A DNA stretch of 64,000 bases from Herbaspirillum sp. 3R11 (GTDB taxonomy: Bacteria; Pseudomonadota; Gammaproteobacteria; Burkholderiales; Burkholderiaceae_D). The notes beneath the pieces were generated by a model that saw nothing but the letters and a program-made list of their open reading frames with translations, was not told the DNA's origin and ran no database searches. The stretch lies in the NCBI RefSeq assembly GCF_004563925.1, contig NZ_SPNJ01000001.1, positions 62,001 through 126,000 on the forward strand, given 5' to 3'. Made by a program: the position numbers and the translations under genes. Positions 48,516-57,935 of the stretch are shown piece after piece (within the stretch, counting starts at the first letter, position 1; each line of letters begins with the position of its first letter).

Positions 48516-48719
48516 GTTTTCCTGATGGATGATCGAAGGGGAGGCGTGACGGCTATTCTACGGAATGCGCGACAAAGCCGTTGAGACCGGGATAAGACCG
48601 GGCTGGCGCGAGAAATATCCGCAGCGGAGAATAAAGCAGGGGAGGTCAGACTGGGGAGAGAGAGGCGGTCCAGGCGGCGTGATGCACCTGAACCGCGGCA
48701 GTACGATTCAGCGTGCAGC

Positions 48720-48995
48720 TCAGTCGCCCGGTGGCGGGACGTAGCCTTGCGCTGCGTCGGCGCCTTCGCCGAAGAAATGCTTTTCCATCTGCACGGCCAG
48801 GTATTTGCGTGCGCGCGCATCGGCCAGCATCAGGCGGTTTTCATTGACCAGCATGGTCTGGTGCTTGAGCCAGCCGGCCCAGGCTTCCTTCGACACGCTT
48901 TCATAAATGCGCTTGCCCAGTTCGCCCGGGTACGGCGGGAAGTCGAGGCCTTCGGCTTCCTTGTTCAGTTTGATGCAGTGGATGGTGCGTGCCAT
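48720..48995 (-). CDS. yggX: Probable Fe(2+)-trafficking protein YggX
   Basis: 91-residue protein associated with protection of iron-sulfur clusters from oxidation. It aligns along its length with E. coli Ygg[43 protein letters not shown] and [12 protein letters not shown]. The conserved Cys7 is present. It lies 115 bp after argA on the same strand. Confidence 0.94.
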   Translation of the reverse strand: MARTIHCIKLNKEAEGLDFPPYPGELGKRIYESVSKEAWAGWLKHQTMLVNENRLMLADARARKYLAVQMEKHFFGEGADAAQGYVPPPGD

Positions 48996-49110
48996 GTTGA
49001 TTCCTTGGTTAAAACATTGATGACGTATTCAGGGAAGACATGAGACTCGCTTGGGCGAACTTCAGCGGTTGAGAGCATCGAAGATGCAGTCTCACGTCCT
49101 GATTTCTGCA

Positions 49111-50430
49111 TTATAGATTCTTGATCAGCACCAGTGACTTGCGTTGCCAGTTGTACATGTGCTGGCGGTCCTTCGGCAGGTCGTCCACGGTGGCCGGCAC
49201 GAAGCCGCGCCGCAGGAACCAGTGCGAAGTGCGGGTGGTCAGCACGAACAGCTTGGTCAGTCCCGATTCGCGCGCGCGCGTTTCGATGTGCTTGAGGATA
49301 CGCTCGCCGTCGCCCTGCGCCTGGACTTCCGGATTGACGGTCAGGCAGGCCATTTCGCCCATTCTTTCCTTCGGGAAAGGATAGAGCGCTGCGCAGCCGA
49401 AGATCACGTTGTCATGCTCGATCACCGAGAAGTAATGGATCTCGCGCTCGATCAGCTCACGGCCGCGCTTGACCAGCGTGCCGTCGGCTTCCAGCGGTTC
49501 GATCAGCTTGATGATGCCGCCGACGTCTTCGATGGTGGCTTCGCGCAGGCTTTCCAGGTTTTCGTACGTGATCATGGTGCCGATGCCGTCATGCGTGAAC
49601 AGCTCCAGCAACACCGAGCCATCGGTGGAGAACGGCACGATGTGGGCGCGGGAGACGCCCGCGTTACAGGCCTTGACCGCGCTCTTCAGATAGAAGGCGG
49701 CGTCGGGCGGCAGGAAATTGGCCTGCAGCACGGCCTCGGCCTGATGCGACGACAGCTCGCGGATGTCGGTGCCGCCGGCGTCATGCATCAGCGGTGTTTC
49801 GCTCAGGAAAATCAGTTTCTCGGCGCGCAGCGCGATGGCGGCGGTGACCGCCACGTCTTCCATCGCCAGGTTGAAGGCCTCGCCGGTCGGCGAAAAGCCC
49901 AGCGGCGACAGCAGCACGATGCCGCCGGCGTTGAGGATGGGATGGATGGTGTCGGCCGCAACTTTACGCACGATGCCGGTCAGCTGCAGGTCGGCGCCGT
50001 CGATCACGCCCATCGGACGCGCCGTGACGAAGTTGCCGGAAATGACGCGGATCGCGGCATGCGCCATCGGTGTGTTGGGCAAGCCCTGGCTGAATGCTGC
50101 TTCGATGTCCAGACGCAACTCGCCGGCGGCTTCCTTGGCGCATTCCAGCGCAGCCGAATCGGTGATGCGCAGGCCGTTGTGGAAGCGCGCCTCGACGTTA
50201 CGCAGCGCCAGCTGTTCTTCAACCTGCGGTCGTGAGCCGTGCACCACCACAATACGGATGCCCAGCGCATGCAACAGCGACAGATCCTGGGCCAGCACGG
50301 CCAGCCCGCCGGCCGTGACCAGCTCGCCCGGGAAGGCGATCACGAAGGTCTTGCCGCGGAAGGCGTGAACGTAAGGCGCTACGGAGCGCAGCCAGGCCAC
50401 GAAGCTGGCGAAATCGGTGTCATTTTCCAT
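49111..50430 (-). CDS. argA: N-acetylglutamate synthase
   Basis: First step of arginine synthesis, acetylating glutamate. Residues 1-290 form the amino acid kinase-like domain that binds arginine (FRGKTFVIAFPGEL; VVHGSRPQVEEQL). Residues 295-439 are a GNAT acetyltransferase (CLTVNPEVQAQGDGERILKHIE; FVLTTRTSHWFLRRGFVPA). I use the ATG at 50430 (439 residues), because the ATG at 50439 lies inside a TATAAT sequence; that earlier start would give 442 residues. It is divergent from hrpA. Confidence 0.93.
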   Translation of the reverse strand: MENDTDFASFVAWLRSVAPYVHAFRGKTFVIAFPGELVTAGGLAVLAQDLSLLHALGIRIVVVHGSRPQVEEQLALRNVEARFHNGLRITDSAALECAKEAAGELRLDIEAAFSQGLPNTPMAHAAIRVISGNFVTARPMGVIDGADLQLTGIVRKVAADTIHPILNAGGIVLLSPLGFSPTGEAFNLAMEDVAVTAAIALRAEKLIFLSETPLMHDAGGTDIRELSSHQAEAVLQANFLPPDAAFYLKSAVKACNAGVSRAHIVPFSTDGSVLLELFTHDGIGTMITYENLESLREATIEDVGGIIKLIEPLEADGTLVKRGRELIEREIHYFSVIEHDNVIFGCAALYPFPKERMGEMACLTVNPEVQAQGDGERILKHIETRARESGLTKLFVLTTRTSHWFLRRGFVPATVDDLPKDRQHMYNWQRKSLVLIKNL

Positions 50431-50437
50431 GTTGCGC

Positions 50438-50443
50438 ATTATA
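50438..50443 (-). promoter_or_regulatory. Possible -10 element for argA
   Basis: TATAAT on the minus strand is seven bases from the argA ATG, which would place transcription start at or near that ATG and give a leaderless mRNA. A -35 match is weak (CAAACA about 17 bases upstream). Confidence 0.4.
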
Positions 50444-50570
50444 ACCAGTCGCACCGCAGATGTTTGGCGAGGAGCCGTTTTTTGCACCGCAATGTTGCAG
50501 TGCGGTTTCACATGCGCGAAAAAAGCCGTTATTGGTCCGCCGGGCAGGCCAAGCGCAGGGAGTAGGTATA

Positions 50571-53500
50571 ATGCCAGCCGTTATGTCCGCTCCCAATTCC
50601 CCAAAGCCTCCCCAAGCTCCCCAGCCCAAAAACAAGTCCGCCCAGCAGTCGCCGCGCGTTGCCGCGCCGCCGCGTGTGCAGGTGCGCAACCCTCTGCCCG
50701 AGATCACCTTCCCCGAAGAGCTGCCGGTCTCCGGCCGCCGCCAGGAAATCGCCGAGGCGCTGCAGGCCAACCAGGTCATCATCGTCAGCGGCGAGACCGG
50801 TTCCGGCAAGACCACCCAGCTGCCCAAGATCTGCCTGCAACTCGGTCGCGGTGAAAAAGGTCTGATCGGCCACACCCAGCCGCGCCGCATCGCCGCGTCG
50901 TCGACCGCCAAGCGCATCGCGCAGGAACTCGGCACGCCGCCGGGCGAGCACGTCGGCTTCAAGGTGCGCTTCAACGACACGCTCACCAAAGGCGCCTGGG
51001 TCAAGCTGATGACCGACGGCATCCTGCTGGCGGAGACGCAAACCGATCCGCTGCTGCGCCAGTACGACACCATCATCATCGACGAGGCGCACGAACGCAG
51101 CCTCAACATCGACTTTCTGCTCGGCTACCTGAAGCAGTTGCTGCCGAAGCGGCCTGACCTGAAGGTCATCATCACCTCGGCGACCATCGACGCCGATCGT
51201 TTTTCGCGCCACTTCGGCACCGAGGTCAACGGCGAGCTCAAACCGGCGCCGGTGATCGAAGTATCGGGCCGGCTGTATCCGGTCGAGATCCGCTATCGCC
51301 CGGTCGACAATGCCGACCGCAGCAACCTCGCGCCGGAAGTGGCCAACGCCCGCGCACGCGCCGAAGGCCGTGCGACGCAGGCGCAGAAGGACCGCGACCA
51401 GCGCGACCTGATGGACGCCGTGGTCGACGCCGTCGACGAACTGGCGCGCATCGGTTCCGGCGACGTGCTGGTGTTTTTGCCCGGTGAACGCGAAATCCGC
51501 GACGCTGCCGAAGCGCTGCGCAAGCACCATCCGCCGCACGTCGAAATCCTGCCGCTGTTCGCGCGCCTGTCGGCGCAAGAGCAGGAGCGCGTCTTCAAAT
51601 CGAGCAACGCGCGCCGCATCGTGCTGGCGACCAACGTCGCCGAGACTTCGCTGACCGTCCCCGGCATCCGCTACGTGGTCGATGCGGGTCTGGCGCGCGT
51701 GAAGCGCTACAGCTACCGCAACAAGGTCGAGCAACTGCAGATCGAAGCGGTCGCGCAATCGGCCGCCAACCAGCGCGCCGGCCGTTGCGGCCGTGTTGCT
51801 GCAGGCGTATGCATCCGCTTGTACGAAGAACAGGACTACCTGCAGCGACCGAAATTCACCGAGCCGGAAATCCTGCGCTCGTCGCTGGCCTCGGTCATCC
51901 TGCGCATGAAGTCCCTGCATCTGGCCGACGTCGAAACCTTCCCGTTCATCGAACCGCCATTGGGCCGCGCGATCGCCGACGGTTATCAACTGTTGCAAGA
52001 GCTCGGCGCCGTCGATGAGTTCAACCAGTTGACGCCGCTCGGCAATCAACTTGCCAAGCTGCCACTGGACCCGCGCGTGGGCCGCATGATTCTGGCGGGC
52101 CGCGAGAACGCCTGCCTCTCCGAATTGCTGATCATCGCCTCGGCGCTGTCGGTGCAGGATCCGCGCGACCGCCCGATGGAAGCGCAGGCCGCCGCCGACC
52201 AGGCGCACAAGAAATTCGCCGATGAGAAATCGGAATTCCAGAGTTATCTGCGAATCTGGAAGTGGTTCGAAGAAGCCGTCGAGCACAAGAAATCCAATCG
52301 CCAGCTGCAAGACCATTGCCGCGCCAACTTCCTCTCGCAGCTGCGCCTGCGCGAGTGGCGCGACGTCCATTCGCAACTGCTGACCATCGTGCGCGAGCAG
52401 GGTTGGCGCATGAACGAAGCGCCGGCGACCTACGAGCAATTGCACACCGCGTTGCTGACCGGTTTGCTCGGCAACGTCGGCTTCAAGTCGGACGAAGATC
52501 CGCATTACCTTGGCGCGCGCGGCATCAAGTTCCACATCTGGCCCGGTTCCAGCTTGCAGAAGAAGGCAGGCAAGTGGATCGTCGCCGCCGAACTGGTCGA
52601 CACCTCGCGCCTGTACGCGCGTTGCGTGGCGCAGATCCAGCCGGAATGGCTGGAGCGCGTCGGCGGCCATCTGCTCAAGAAATCCTGGGGCGAACCGCGC
52701 TGGGAAAAGCGCAGCGCCCAGGTCACCGCATCCGAACGCGCCACCTTGTACGGCTTGGTGGTGTACAGCCAGCGCCGCATCAACTTCGGCCTGATCAATC
52801 CGCAGGAAGCGCGCGAAATCTTCATCCGCGACGCGCTGGTCGGCGGCGACTTCGACACGCGCGCACCGTTCTTCGCGCACAACCAGAAGCTGGTGCGCGA
52901 GATCGAAAACCTCGAACACAAATCGCGCCGGTTGGACGTGCTGGTCGACGATGAACTGATCGCCGCCTTCTACGACAAGCTGATCCCGGCCGACATCTGC
53001 AACGGCATCACTTTCGAGAAGTGGCACAAGGACGCCACTGCCGCCAACGCCGATCCCAAGCTGCTGTTCCTGAACCGTGACGACCTCATGCGTCACGAAG
53101 CGGCCGGCGTGACCACCGAGCTGTTCCCGAAAACCATGACGGTGGCGGGTTTGTCGATGGCGCTGTCCTATCACTTCGAACCCGGCACGCCGCGCGACGG
53201 CGTCACGCTGACGGTGCCGCTGTATGCGCTGAACCAAGTGTCCGCCGCGCGCTGCGAATGGCTGGTGCCCGGCATGCTCAAGGAAAAGGTGCACCTGCTG
53301 CTCAAGTCGTTGCCGCAAAAGCTGCGTCGCCATTGCGTGCCGCTGCCCGACTACGCCGCCGGTTTCTGCGCGCGCATGGAAGAGCGTCATCTGTTCGGCC
53401 GGGGCGACCTGATCGATGCGCTGATTGCCGACATCCGCGAGCAGATCACCATCATGGTCAAGAGCACCGACTTCAAGCAGGAGACCTTGCCCGCGCATCA

Positions 53501-54605
53501 CGCGATGAACTTCAAGATCGTCGATGAGCACGGCCGCCAGCTGGAGATGGGCCGCAACCTTGGCAGCCTGCAAGCAGAATTCGGCGGCCAGGCGCGCGAG
53601 CAATTCCAGAAGCTGGCCGAGCAGACGGCGATTACCGGGATTGCGACGCCGGTGGCATCCATTACCGCCGCCGCGCCCGCAGGAAAAACTGCAACAGCTG
53701 CGCCTTCAGGAGCGAGCGCGGCTTCGGTTTCCGAATACGGCAATCTCACCAACTGGACCTTCGGTGAGCTGCCCGAGCTGCTGGAAATCCAGCGTGGCGC
53801 AGTCGGACCAAATTCAGGCAAGTCACAAACGCTGATCGGCTTCCCCGCACTGGTCGACAAAAAGACCCATTGCGATCTCGAAGTCTTCGACGACCCCGCC
53901 GACGCTGCGCGTCAGCATTTCGCCGGCCTGCGCCGCCTGTTTGCGCTGCAACTGAAAGAGCAGCTCAAGTACCAGGAAAAGAACATCCCCGGCCTGCAGC
54001 AGATGGGCATGCAATTCATGGCGCTGGGTTCGCAGGAAGAGTTGCGCGACCAGATCCTGTCGGCAGGTCTGGAGCGCGCCTTCATGCAGGACCCGCTGCC
54101 GAAGAATGCCGACGAGTTCAACCGCCGCAAGGAAGAGGGCAAGGCGCGCTTCGGCCTGCTGGTCAATGAAATCGCGCGCCTGGCCGCACTGGTGCTAGCC
54201 GAGTACTACACGCTGCCGAAGAAGCTGCAGACCATCAAGACGCACGCGCAGGCCTCGGCCGACATCCAGTCGCAGTTGCAGAACCTGGTCGGCAAGCGCT
54301 TCATCGCCGACAGCGACTATAACAACCTGATGCATTTCCCGCGCTACCTCAAGGCGATCAATGTGCGCCTGGAAAAGCTGCGCGCCGACCCGACCCGCGA
54401 CGCACGCCTGTTGTCCGAGTGGACCCAGGTGGCTGCGCCGTGGCAGCGAGCGCAAAAGGACCGTGGCGCAAGCGACCCCAAGATGCAGGAGTTCCGCTGG
54501 CTGCTGGAAGAGCTGCGGGTGTCCCTGTACGCGCAGGAGTTGAAGACCCCGATGCCGGTGTCGGTCAAGCGGTTGCAGAAGGTGTGGGAAACCATGCAAC
54601 GTTGA
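50571..54605 (+). CDS. hrpA: ATP-dependent RNA helicase HrpA
   Basis: Large DEAH-box helicase involved in ribosome rescue and mRNA processing. From 50571 it has 1344 residues, close to the 1300 of E. coli HrpA. An ATG at 50583 is also possible. Order: Pro/Ala-rich N-tail, RecA-like 1 with Walker A SGETGSGKTTQ and DEAH box IIIDEAHERSLN, SAT motif, RecA-like 2 (NVAETSLTVPGIRYVVD; QRAGRCGRV), ratchet/OB region, then the long HrpA-specific C-terminal domain (DUF3418). A Pro/Ala/Thr-rich insertion near residues 1030-1060 looks like a flexible linker. Confidence 0.95.
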   Translation: MPAVMSAPNSPKPPQAPQPKNKSAQQSPRVAAPPRVQVRNPLPEITFPEELPVSGRRQEIAEALQANQVIIVSGETGSGKTTQLPKICLQLGRGEKGLIGHTQPRRIAASSTAKRIAQELGTPPGEHVGFKVRFNDTLTKGAWVKLMTDGILLAETQTDPLLRQYDTIIIDEAHERSLNIDFLLGYLKQLLPKRPDLKVIITSATIDADRFSRHFGTEVNGELKPAPVIEVSGRLYPVEIRYRPVDNADRSNLAPEVANARARAEGRATQAQKDRDQRDLMDAVVDAVDELARIGSGDVLVFLPGEREIRDAAEALRKHHPPHVEILPLFARLSAQEQERVFKSSNARRIVLATNVAETSLTVPGIRYVVDAGLARVKRYSYRNKVEQLQIEAVAQSAANQRAGRCGRVAAGVCIRLYEEQDYLQRPKFTEPEILRSSLASVILRMKSLHLADVETFPFIEPPLGRAIADGYQLLQELGAVDEFNQLTPLGNQLAKLPLDPRVGRMILAGRENACLSELLIIASALSVQDPRDRPMEAQAAADQAHKKFADEKSEFQSYLRIWKWFEEAVEHKKSNRQLQDHCRANFLSQLRLREWRDVHSQLLTIVREQGWRMNEAPATYEQLHTALLTGLLGNVGFKSDEDPHYLGARGIKFHIWPGSSLQKKAGKWIVAAELVDTSRLYARCVAQIQPEWLERVGGHLLKKSWGEPRWEKRSAQVTASERATLYGLVVYSQRRINFGLINPQEAREIFIRDALVGGDFDTRAPFFAHNQKLVREIENLEHKSRRLDVLVDDELIAAFYDKLIPADICNGITFEKWHKDATAANADPKLLFLNRDDLMRHEAAGVTTELFPKTMTVAGLSMALSYHFEPGTPRDGVTLTVPLYALNQVSAARCEWLVPGMLKEKVHLLLKSLPQKLRRHCVPLPDYAAGFCARMEERHLFGRGDLIDALIADIREQITIMVKSTDFKQETLPAHHAMNFKIVDEHGRQLEMGRNLGSLQAEFGGQAREQFQKLAEQTAITGIATPVASITAAAPAGKTATAAPSGASAASVSEYGNLTNWTFGELPELLEIQRGAVGPNSGKSQTLIGFPALVDKKTHCDLEVFDDPADAARQHFAGLRRLFALQLKEQLKYQEKNIPGLQQMGMQFMALGSQEELRDQILSAGLERAFMQDPLPKNADEFNRRKEEGKARFGLLVNEIARLAALVLAEYYTLPKKLQTIKTHAQASADIQSQLQNLVGKRFIADSDYNNLMHFPRYLKAINVRLEKLRADPTRDARLLSEWTQVAAPWQRAQKDRGASDPKMQEFRWLLEELRVSLYAQELKTPMPVSVKRLQKVWETMQR

Positions 54606-54623
54606 TGGTACGGCATGTAGTAT

Positions 54624-54654
54624 TTGAAGAACGATGCTGCGTTTAGCGTAAAAT
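54624..54654 (+). promoter_or_regulatory. Weak promoter candidate for dcd
   Basis: TTGAAG (54624-54629) and TAAAAT (54649-54654) are separated by 19 bases, slightly long for sigma-70. The sequence sits in the 86-bp hrpA-dcd gap. Confidence 0.35.
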
Positions 54655-54691
54655 TGCAGCACTTTTACCGCAATCTATTTCCAAAAAGACA

Positions 54692-55258
54692 ATGGCAATC
54701 AAATCCGACAAATGGATCCGTCGCATGGCGGAAAGCAGTGGCATGATCGAGCCGTTCGAGCCCGGTCAGGTGCGCGAGGCCAACGGCCAGAAGATCGTTT
54801 CCTACGGCACCTCGTCGTACGGCTACGATATCCGCTGCGCCAACGAATTCAAGATCTTCACGAACATCAACTCGACCATCGTCGACCCCAAGAACTTCGA
54901 TGAAAAATCCTTCGTCGATTTCCACGGCGACGTCTGCATCATCCCGCCGAACTCGTTCGCGCTGGCGCGCACGGTCGAATACTTCCGCATCCCGCGCAGC
55001 GTGCTGACGATCTGCCTCGGCAAGTCGACCTACGCGCGTTGCGGCATCATCGTCAACGTCACGCCTTTCGAGCCGGAATGGGAAGGTTACGTGACGCTGG
55101 AGTTCTCCAACACCACGCCGCTGCCGGCCAAGATCTACGCCGGCGAAGGCTGCGCGCAGGTGCTGTTCTTCGAGAGCGACGAGATCTGCGAGACCTCGTA
55201 CAAGGATCGCGGCGGCAAGTACCAGGGCCAGCACGGTGTGACATTGCCGAAGACCTGA
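54692..55258 (+). CDS. dcd: dCTP deaminase
   Basis: Deaminates dCTP to dUTP, the main route to dTMP in many proteobacteria. The 188-residue protein has the trimeric dUTPase-like fold: [42 protein letters not shown] with the catalytic Glu in that stretch, and [15 protein letters not shown]. It is followed by a terminator. folA at the window end works in the same thymidylate pathway. Confidence 0.96.
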   Translation: MAIKSDKWIRRMAESSGMIEPFEPGQVREANGQKIVSYGTSSYGYDIRCANEFKIFTNINSTIVDPKNFDEKSFVDFHGDVCIIPPNSFALARTVEYFRIPRSVLTICLGKSTYARCGIIVNVTPFEPEWEGYVTLEFSNTTPLPAKIYAGEGCAQVLFFESDEICETSYKDRGGKYQGQHGVTLPKT

Positions 55259-55282
55259 GTCCGAGATTCAGACCGTTCCCAG

Positions 55283-55320
55283 AACGCCACCATCGCTGAT
55301 GCGCTGGTGGCGTTTCTTTT
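55283..55320 (+). terminator. Intrinsic terminator after dcd
   Basis: AACGCCACCA (55283-55292) pairs with TGGTGGCGTT (55305-55314); TTCTTTT follows. Confidence 0.85.
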
Positions 55321-55353
55321 GGTGCCGGGACCAGGTAAAGCTGCTGCCAGTCA

Positions 55354-55381
55354 TTGAAATTTTTTCCTGTTCAGCGATAAT
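55354..55381 (+). promoter_or_regulatory. Sigma-70-like promoter for the outer-membrane protein gene
   Basis: TTGAAA (55354-55359) and GATAAT (55376-55381) have a 16-base spacer. Transcription would begin near 55388 and leave a leader of about 180 nt with no supported reading frame, completing the account of the 310-bp dcd-omp gap. Confidence 0.55.
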
Positions 55382-55568
55382 GTCGAGCCTGTATACCTAT
55401 CATCGTCTCAGCCCACTGTGGTGAAATTTGTTGTTGCACTGCCTTGGCGGCTTTGGCACGTATGCAGGCCGATTGGTTACCACAGCCTGTTGCTGCGGTT
55501 CTTACTCTCCCGCGAGACAAGATCAAAACGATGATTCTTCTCGCTTAAAAAAATTATAGGGGCAATTC

Positions 55569-56168
55569 ATGTTTTTACGTACTCTGAAATTATCGACGTT
55601 CGTGTGCGCCTTGACCGCAGGTGTTTGCGGTTCATCCGTCGCTGCCGAAGCGCAGGGGTGGTATGCAGGTGTCAGCGCGGGTTATGCGCAAAACAAGGCA
55701 AGTGGAATCAATTTCTTGGCTGGCACTTCGAAAAAGGAAAGCGATACGGGCTTCAAGGTTTTCGGTGGTTATCAGTTCACTCCTAACTGGGCAGCGGAAC
55801 TGGAAGCAGTCGATTTCGGCAAGTTCCAGGCCGACTCCACTTTTCTGACGTCACGGGTGAAAGCCTCCGCTATTGGCGCCAGTGTCATCGGCAGCTATCC
55901 TTTGTCGAGTGAATTTTCAGTGTTCGGCAAGCTCGGGGCCGCTGCGAAATTCACCAAGGTCGATGAGAGCGCCCCGATCATCGGCTATAAGTATTCGCAG
56001 AAAAAAACATCCGGGAGCGTTCTGGCCGGCGTCGGAGCGGAATATAAACTGAGCGCACAGCTGAGCCTGCGCGCAGAGTACGAATACTTCGGCAAGACAT
56101 CTGTCGGTGAAACCACCGGAAAGCTGACCAATAGTCTGGCATCCCTGGGGTTGCGTTACAGTTTCTGA
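55569..56168 (+). CDS. OmpA-like/OmpW-like outer-membrane beta-barrel protein
   Basis: 199-residue protein with a signal peptide (cleavage after SVAA near residue 26) and about eight amphipathic strands, beginning GWYAGVSAGYAQNKASG and ending LASLGLRYSF. The terminal Phe is the BAM recognition residue. Internal strands such as GFKVFGGYQFTPNWAAELEAVDFG follow the 'outer membrane protein beta-barrel' pattern of small porin-like proteins. TAGGGGC lies before the ATG. Function is unknown. Confidence 0.88.
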   Translation: MFLRTLKLSTFVCALTAGVCGSSVAAEAQGWYAGVSAGYAQNKASGINFLAGTSKKESDTGFKVFGGYQFTPNWAAELEAVDFGKFQADSTFLTSRVKASAIGASVIGSYPLSSEFSVFGKLGAAAKFTKVDESAPIIGYKYSQKKTSGSVLAGVGAEYKLSAQLSLRAEYEYFGKTSVGETTGKLTNSLASLGLRYSF

Positions 56169-56193
56169 TCTTCTCAGATCCGGAGCGAACGTA

Positions 56194-56233
56194 AAAAAGC
56201 CGTCGCAGGCATCAATGTCTGCGACGGCTTTTT
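56194..56233. terminator. Bidirectional terminator between barrel gene and LysR gene
   Basis: AAAAGCCGTCGCAG pairs with CTGCGACGGCTTTT over a ten-base loop, with A and T tracts on the two sides. Confidence 0.93.
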
Positions 56234-56243
56234 CTTGCACGCC

Positions 56244-57185
56244 TTATTTTGCAGGTGAGCGACCAAGGTTTCGTCCCGCCTTCGCACACTTCCTGGCTTC
56301 CACAATAAACCGCTTGACCGCCCCCGACTGCCCGCTGTCGCGATACGCCAGATGCAGCGGCGCTTTCAAGTCGGGCGCGTCGTCGATGCTGAGATAGCTG
56401 ACCGATTCCAGTTCGACGTGGCGCATCGAGGCGGGGATGATGGAGATGCCCAGGCCTGCCGCCACCAGGCTCAGCGTGGACAGGTTCTTGCGCGCCTCTT
56501 GTTCGACGCGCGGGCTGAAACCGGCGGCGCGGCAGGCGGCGATGATGGTGTCATACAGGCCGGGGCCGCTGGGGCGCCGATTGAGCACGAACACCTCTTC
56601 GGCCAGCGCCGCCAGCGCCACGCTCTTGCGACGCTTGTTGCGCACCAGCGGATGGCCGGCGGGCAGGGCGACGATCATTTCTTCCACCATCATGGTTTCG
56701 ATCGTGATGTCGCTGACGTCACCCACCGGTGAACGGATGAAAGCGACGTCGATGCGATTCTGGCTCATCTGCGCCACCAGGTCGGTGGTGCTGCTTTCCT
56801 CCACGGTCAGTGCAACGTCCGGGGCGGCGTCGCGGAACGCGCGGATCACGGTCGGTACGAACGGATGCAGTGAGGCGGATTCGGTGAAACCCACCGCAAT
56901 GCGACCGAGCTCGCCGCGCGCGATGCGCCGGACGCCGGCCACGGTGGAGTCGACTTGCGCCAGGATCGTGCGGGCATCAGTCAGCAGCGCCTGGCCGCTT
57001 TCGGTCAGCTCCATGCCGCGCGGCAGGCGGTTGAACAGCGTGACGCCGAGCTCGGTCTCAAGCGCGCGGATCTGCTGGCTCAATGGCGGCTGCTGGATGC
57101 CGATGCGCTGCGCGGCCTTGGTGAGGTGGCCTTCTTCGGCCACGGCAATGAAATAACGCAACAGGCGCAGGTCGATGGCTGACAT
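56244..57185 (-). CDS. LysR-family transcriptional regulator
   Basis: 313 residues from the ATG at 57185. The longer frame begins 27 codons earlier but adds sequence without similarity. The DNA-binding part reads LRLLRYFIAVAEEGHLTKAA and GIQQPPLSQQIRALETELGV. The effector domain (RIAVGFTESASLHPFVPTVIRAFRDAAP) resembles the BenM/CatR subgroup. It diverges from the chromate transporter genes, 120 bp away, and may control them, though LysR regulators of chrA are not the norm. Confidence 0.9.
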   Translation of the reverse strand: MSAIDLRLLRYFIAVAEEGHLTKAAQRIGIQQPPLSQQIRALETELGVTLFNRLPRGMELTESGQALLTDARTILAQVDSTVAGVRRIARGELGRIAVGFTESASLHPFVPTVIRAFRDAAPDVALTVEESSTTDLVAQMSQNRIDVAFIRSPVGDVSDITIETMMVEEMIVALPAGHPLVRNKRRKSVALAALAEEVFVLNRRPSGPGLYDTIIAACRAAGFSPRVEQEARKNLSTLSLVAAGLGISIIPASMRHVELESVSYLSIDDAPDLKAPLHLAYRDSGQSGAVKRFIVEARKCAKAGRNLGRSPAK

Positions 57186-57272
57186 ATGATTTATGTATGG
57201 TTGATGTGCTTGCCATATATTAGACAAAATAACGACGCAAGAGTAGCCTTCTGTTTGTGGTCGCAACGACCC

Positions 57273-57296
57273 GCAGAACAGAAGGCAGAACAGAAG
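57273..57296 (+). repeat. Perfect 12-bp tandem duplication before the chrA-like gene
   Basis: GCAGAACAGAAG occurs twice, adjacent. The second copy supplies the AGAAGG that acts as ribosome binding site nine bases before the ATG. Confidence 0.85.
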
Positions 57297-57305
57297 GCCA
57301 ACAGC

Positions 57306-57935
57306 ATGCTCAACGACAACAATCCACTTTCATCCGCGCCACCGGTCACGCCGGAAATCCGCGTCGTGCCGACCTCGCGCGAACTATTCCTCGGTTTCCT
57401 CGGCCTCGGCATGACGGCCTTCGGCGGCGCGCTGCCGCTGGCGCACCGCATGGTGGTCGAGCGCCACCGCTGGCTGACCGAAGCCGAATTCGTCGAGCTG
57501 CTCGGCTTGTGCCAGTTCCTGCCGGGCGGCAACATCATCAACCTGTCGGTGGCGCTGGGCATGCGTTTTCGCGGCGTCAAAGGCGCGCTGGCGGCGATCT
57601 TCGGTCTGATTGCCGTGCCTTCGATGGTGGTGGTGATGCTCGGCATTCTGTATCAGCACTACCAACACGATCCATTGATCAAGCACTTGTTTGCCGGGTT
57701 GGCCGCAGCCGCGTCCGGATTGCTGATCCAGATGGCGGTCAAGATCGCACTGCCGCTGCGCAAGAACCTGGTGCTGTCAGGACTGGCGACGATCTGCTTC
57801 ATCGCCATCGCCTGGCTGCGCATTCCGCTGTTGTGGACCATGCTGGTGATGACGCCGGTGAGCGTGCTGGTCACGGCGAAGTTTGGCGGAAAGAATGCGC
57901 CGAAAGATGACGCCAAGAAGGGAACCGCATCATGA
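57306..57935 (+). CDS. chrA1: Chromate transporter, N-terminal type CHR protein
   Basis: 209 residues from the ATG at 57306, preceded by AGAAGG. It is one half of a split short-chain CHR pair. The CHR core is ELFLGFLGLGMTAFGGALPLAHRMVVERHRWLTEAEF followed by LLGLCQFLPGGNIINLSVALG. Four or five membrane helices follow, and the tail is lysine-rich. It overlaps the second CHR gene by ATGA. Known members export chromate; many homologues are of unproven substrate. Confidence 0.9.
   Translation: MLNDNNPLSSAPPVTPEIRVVPTSRELFLGFLGLGMTAFGGALPLAHRMVVERHRWLTEAEFVELLGLCQFLPGGNIINLSVALGMRFRGVKGALAAIFGLIAVPSMVVVMLGILYQHYQHDPLIKHLFAGLAAAASGLLIQMAVKIALPLRKNLVLSGLATICFIAIAWLRIPLLWTMLVMTPVSVLVTAKFGGKNAPKDDAKKGTAS

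Noticed and set aside
50529-53603. 1024-codon open frame antisense to hrpA
   Set aside because: Shadow of a well-supported DEAH helicase; its composition is repetitive and it has no motif.
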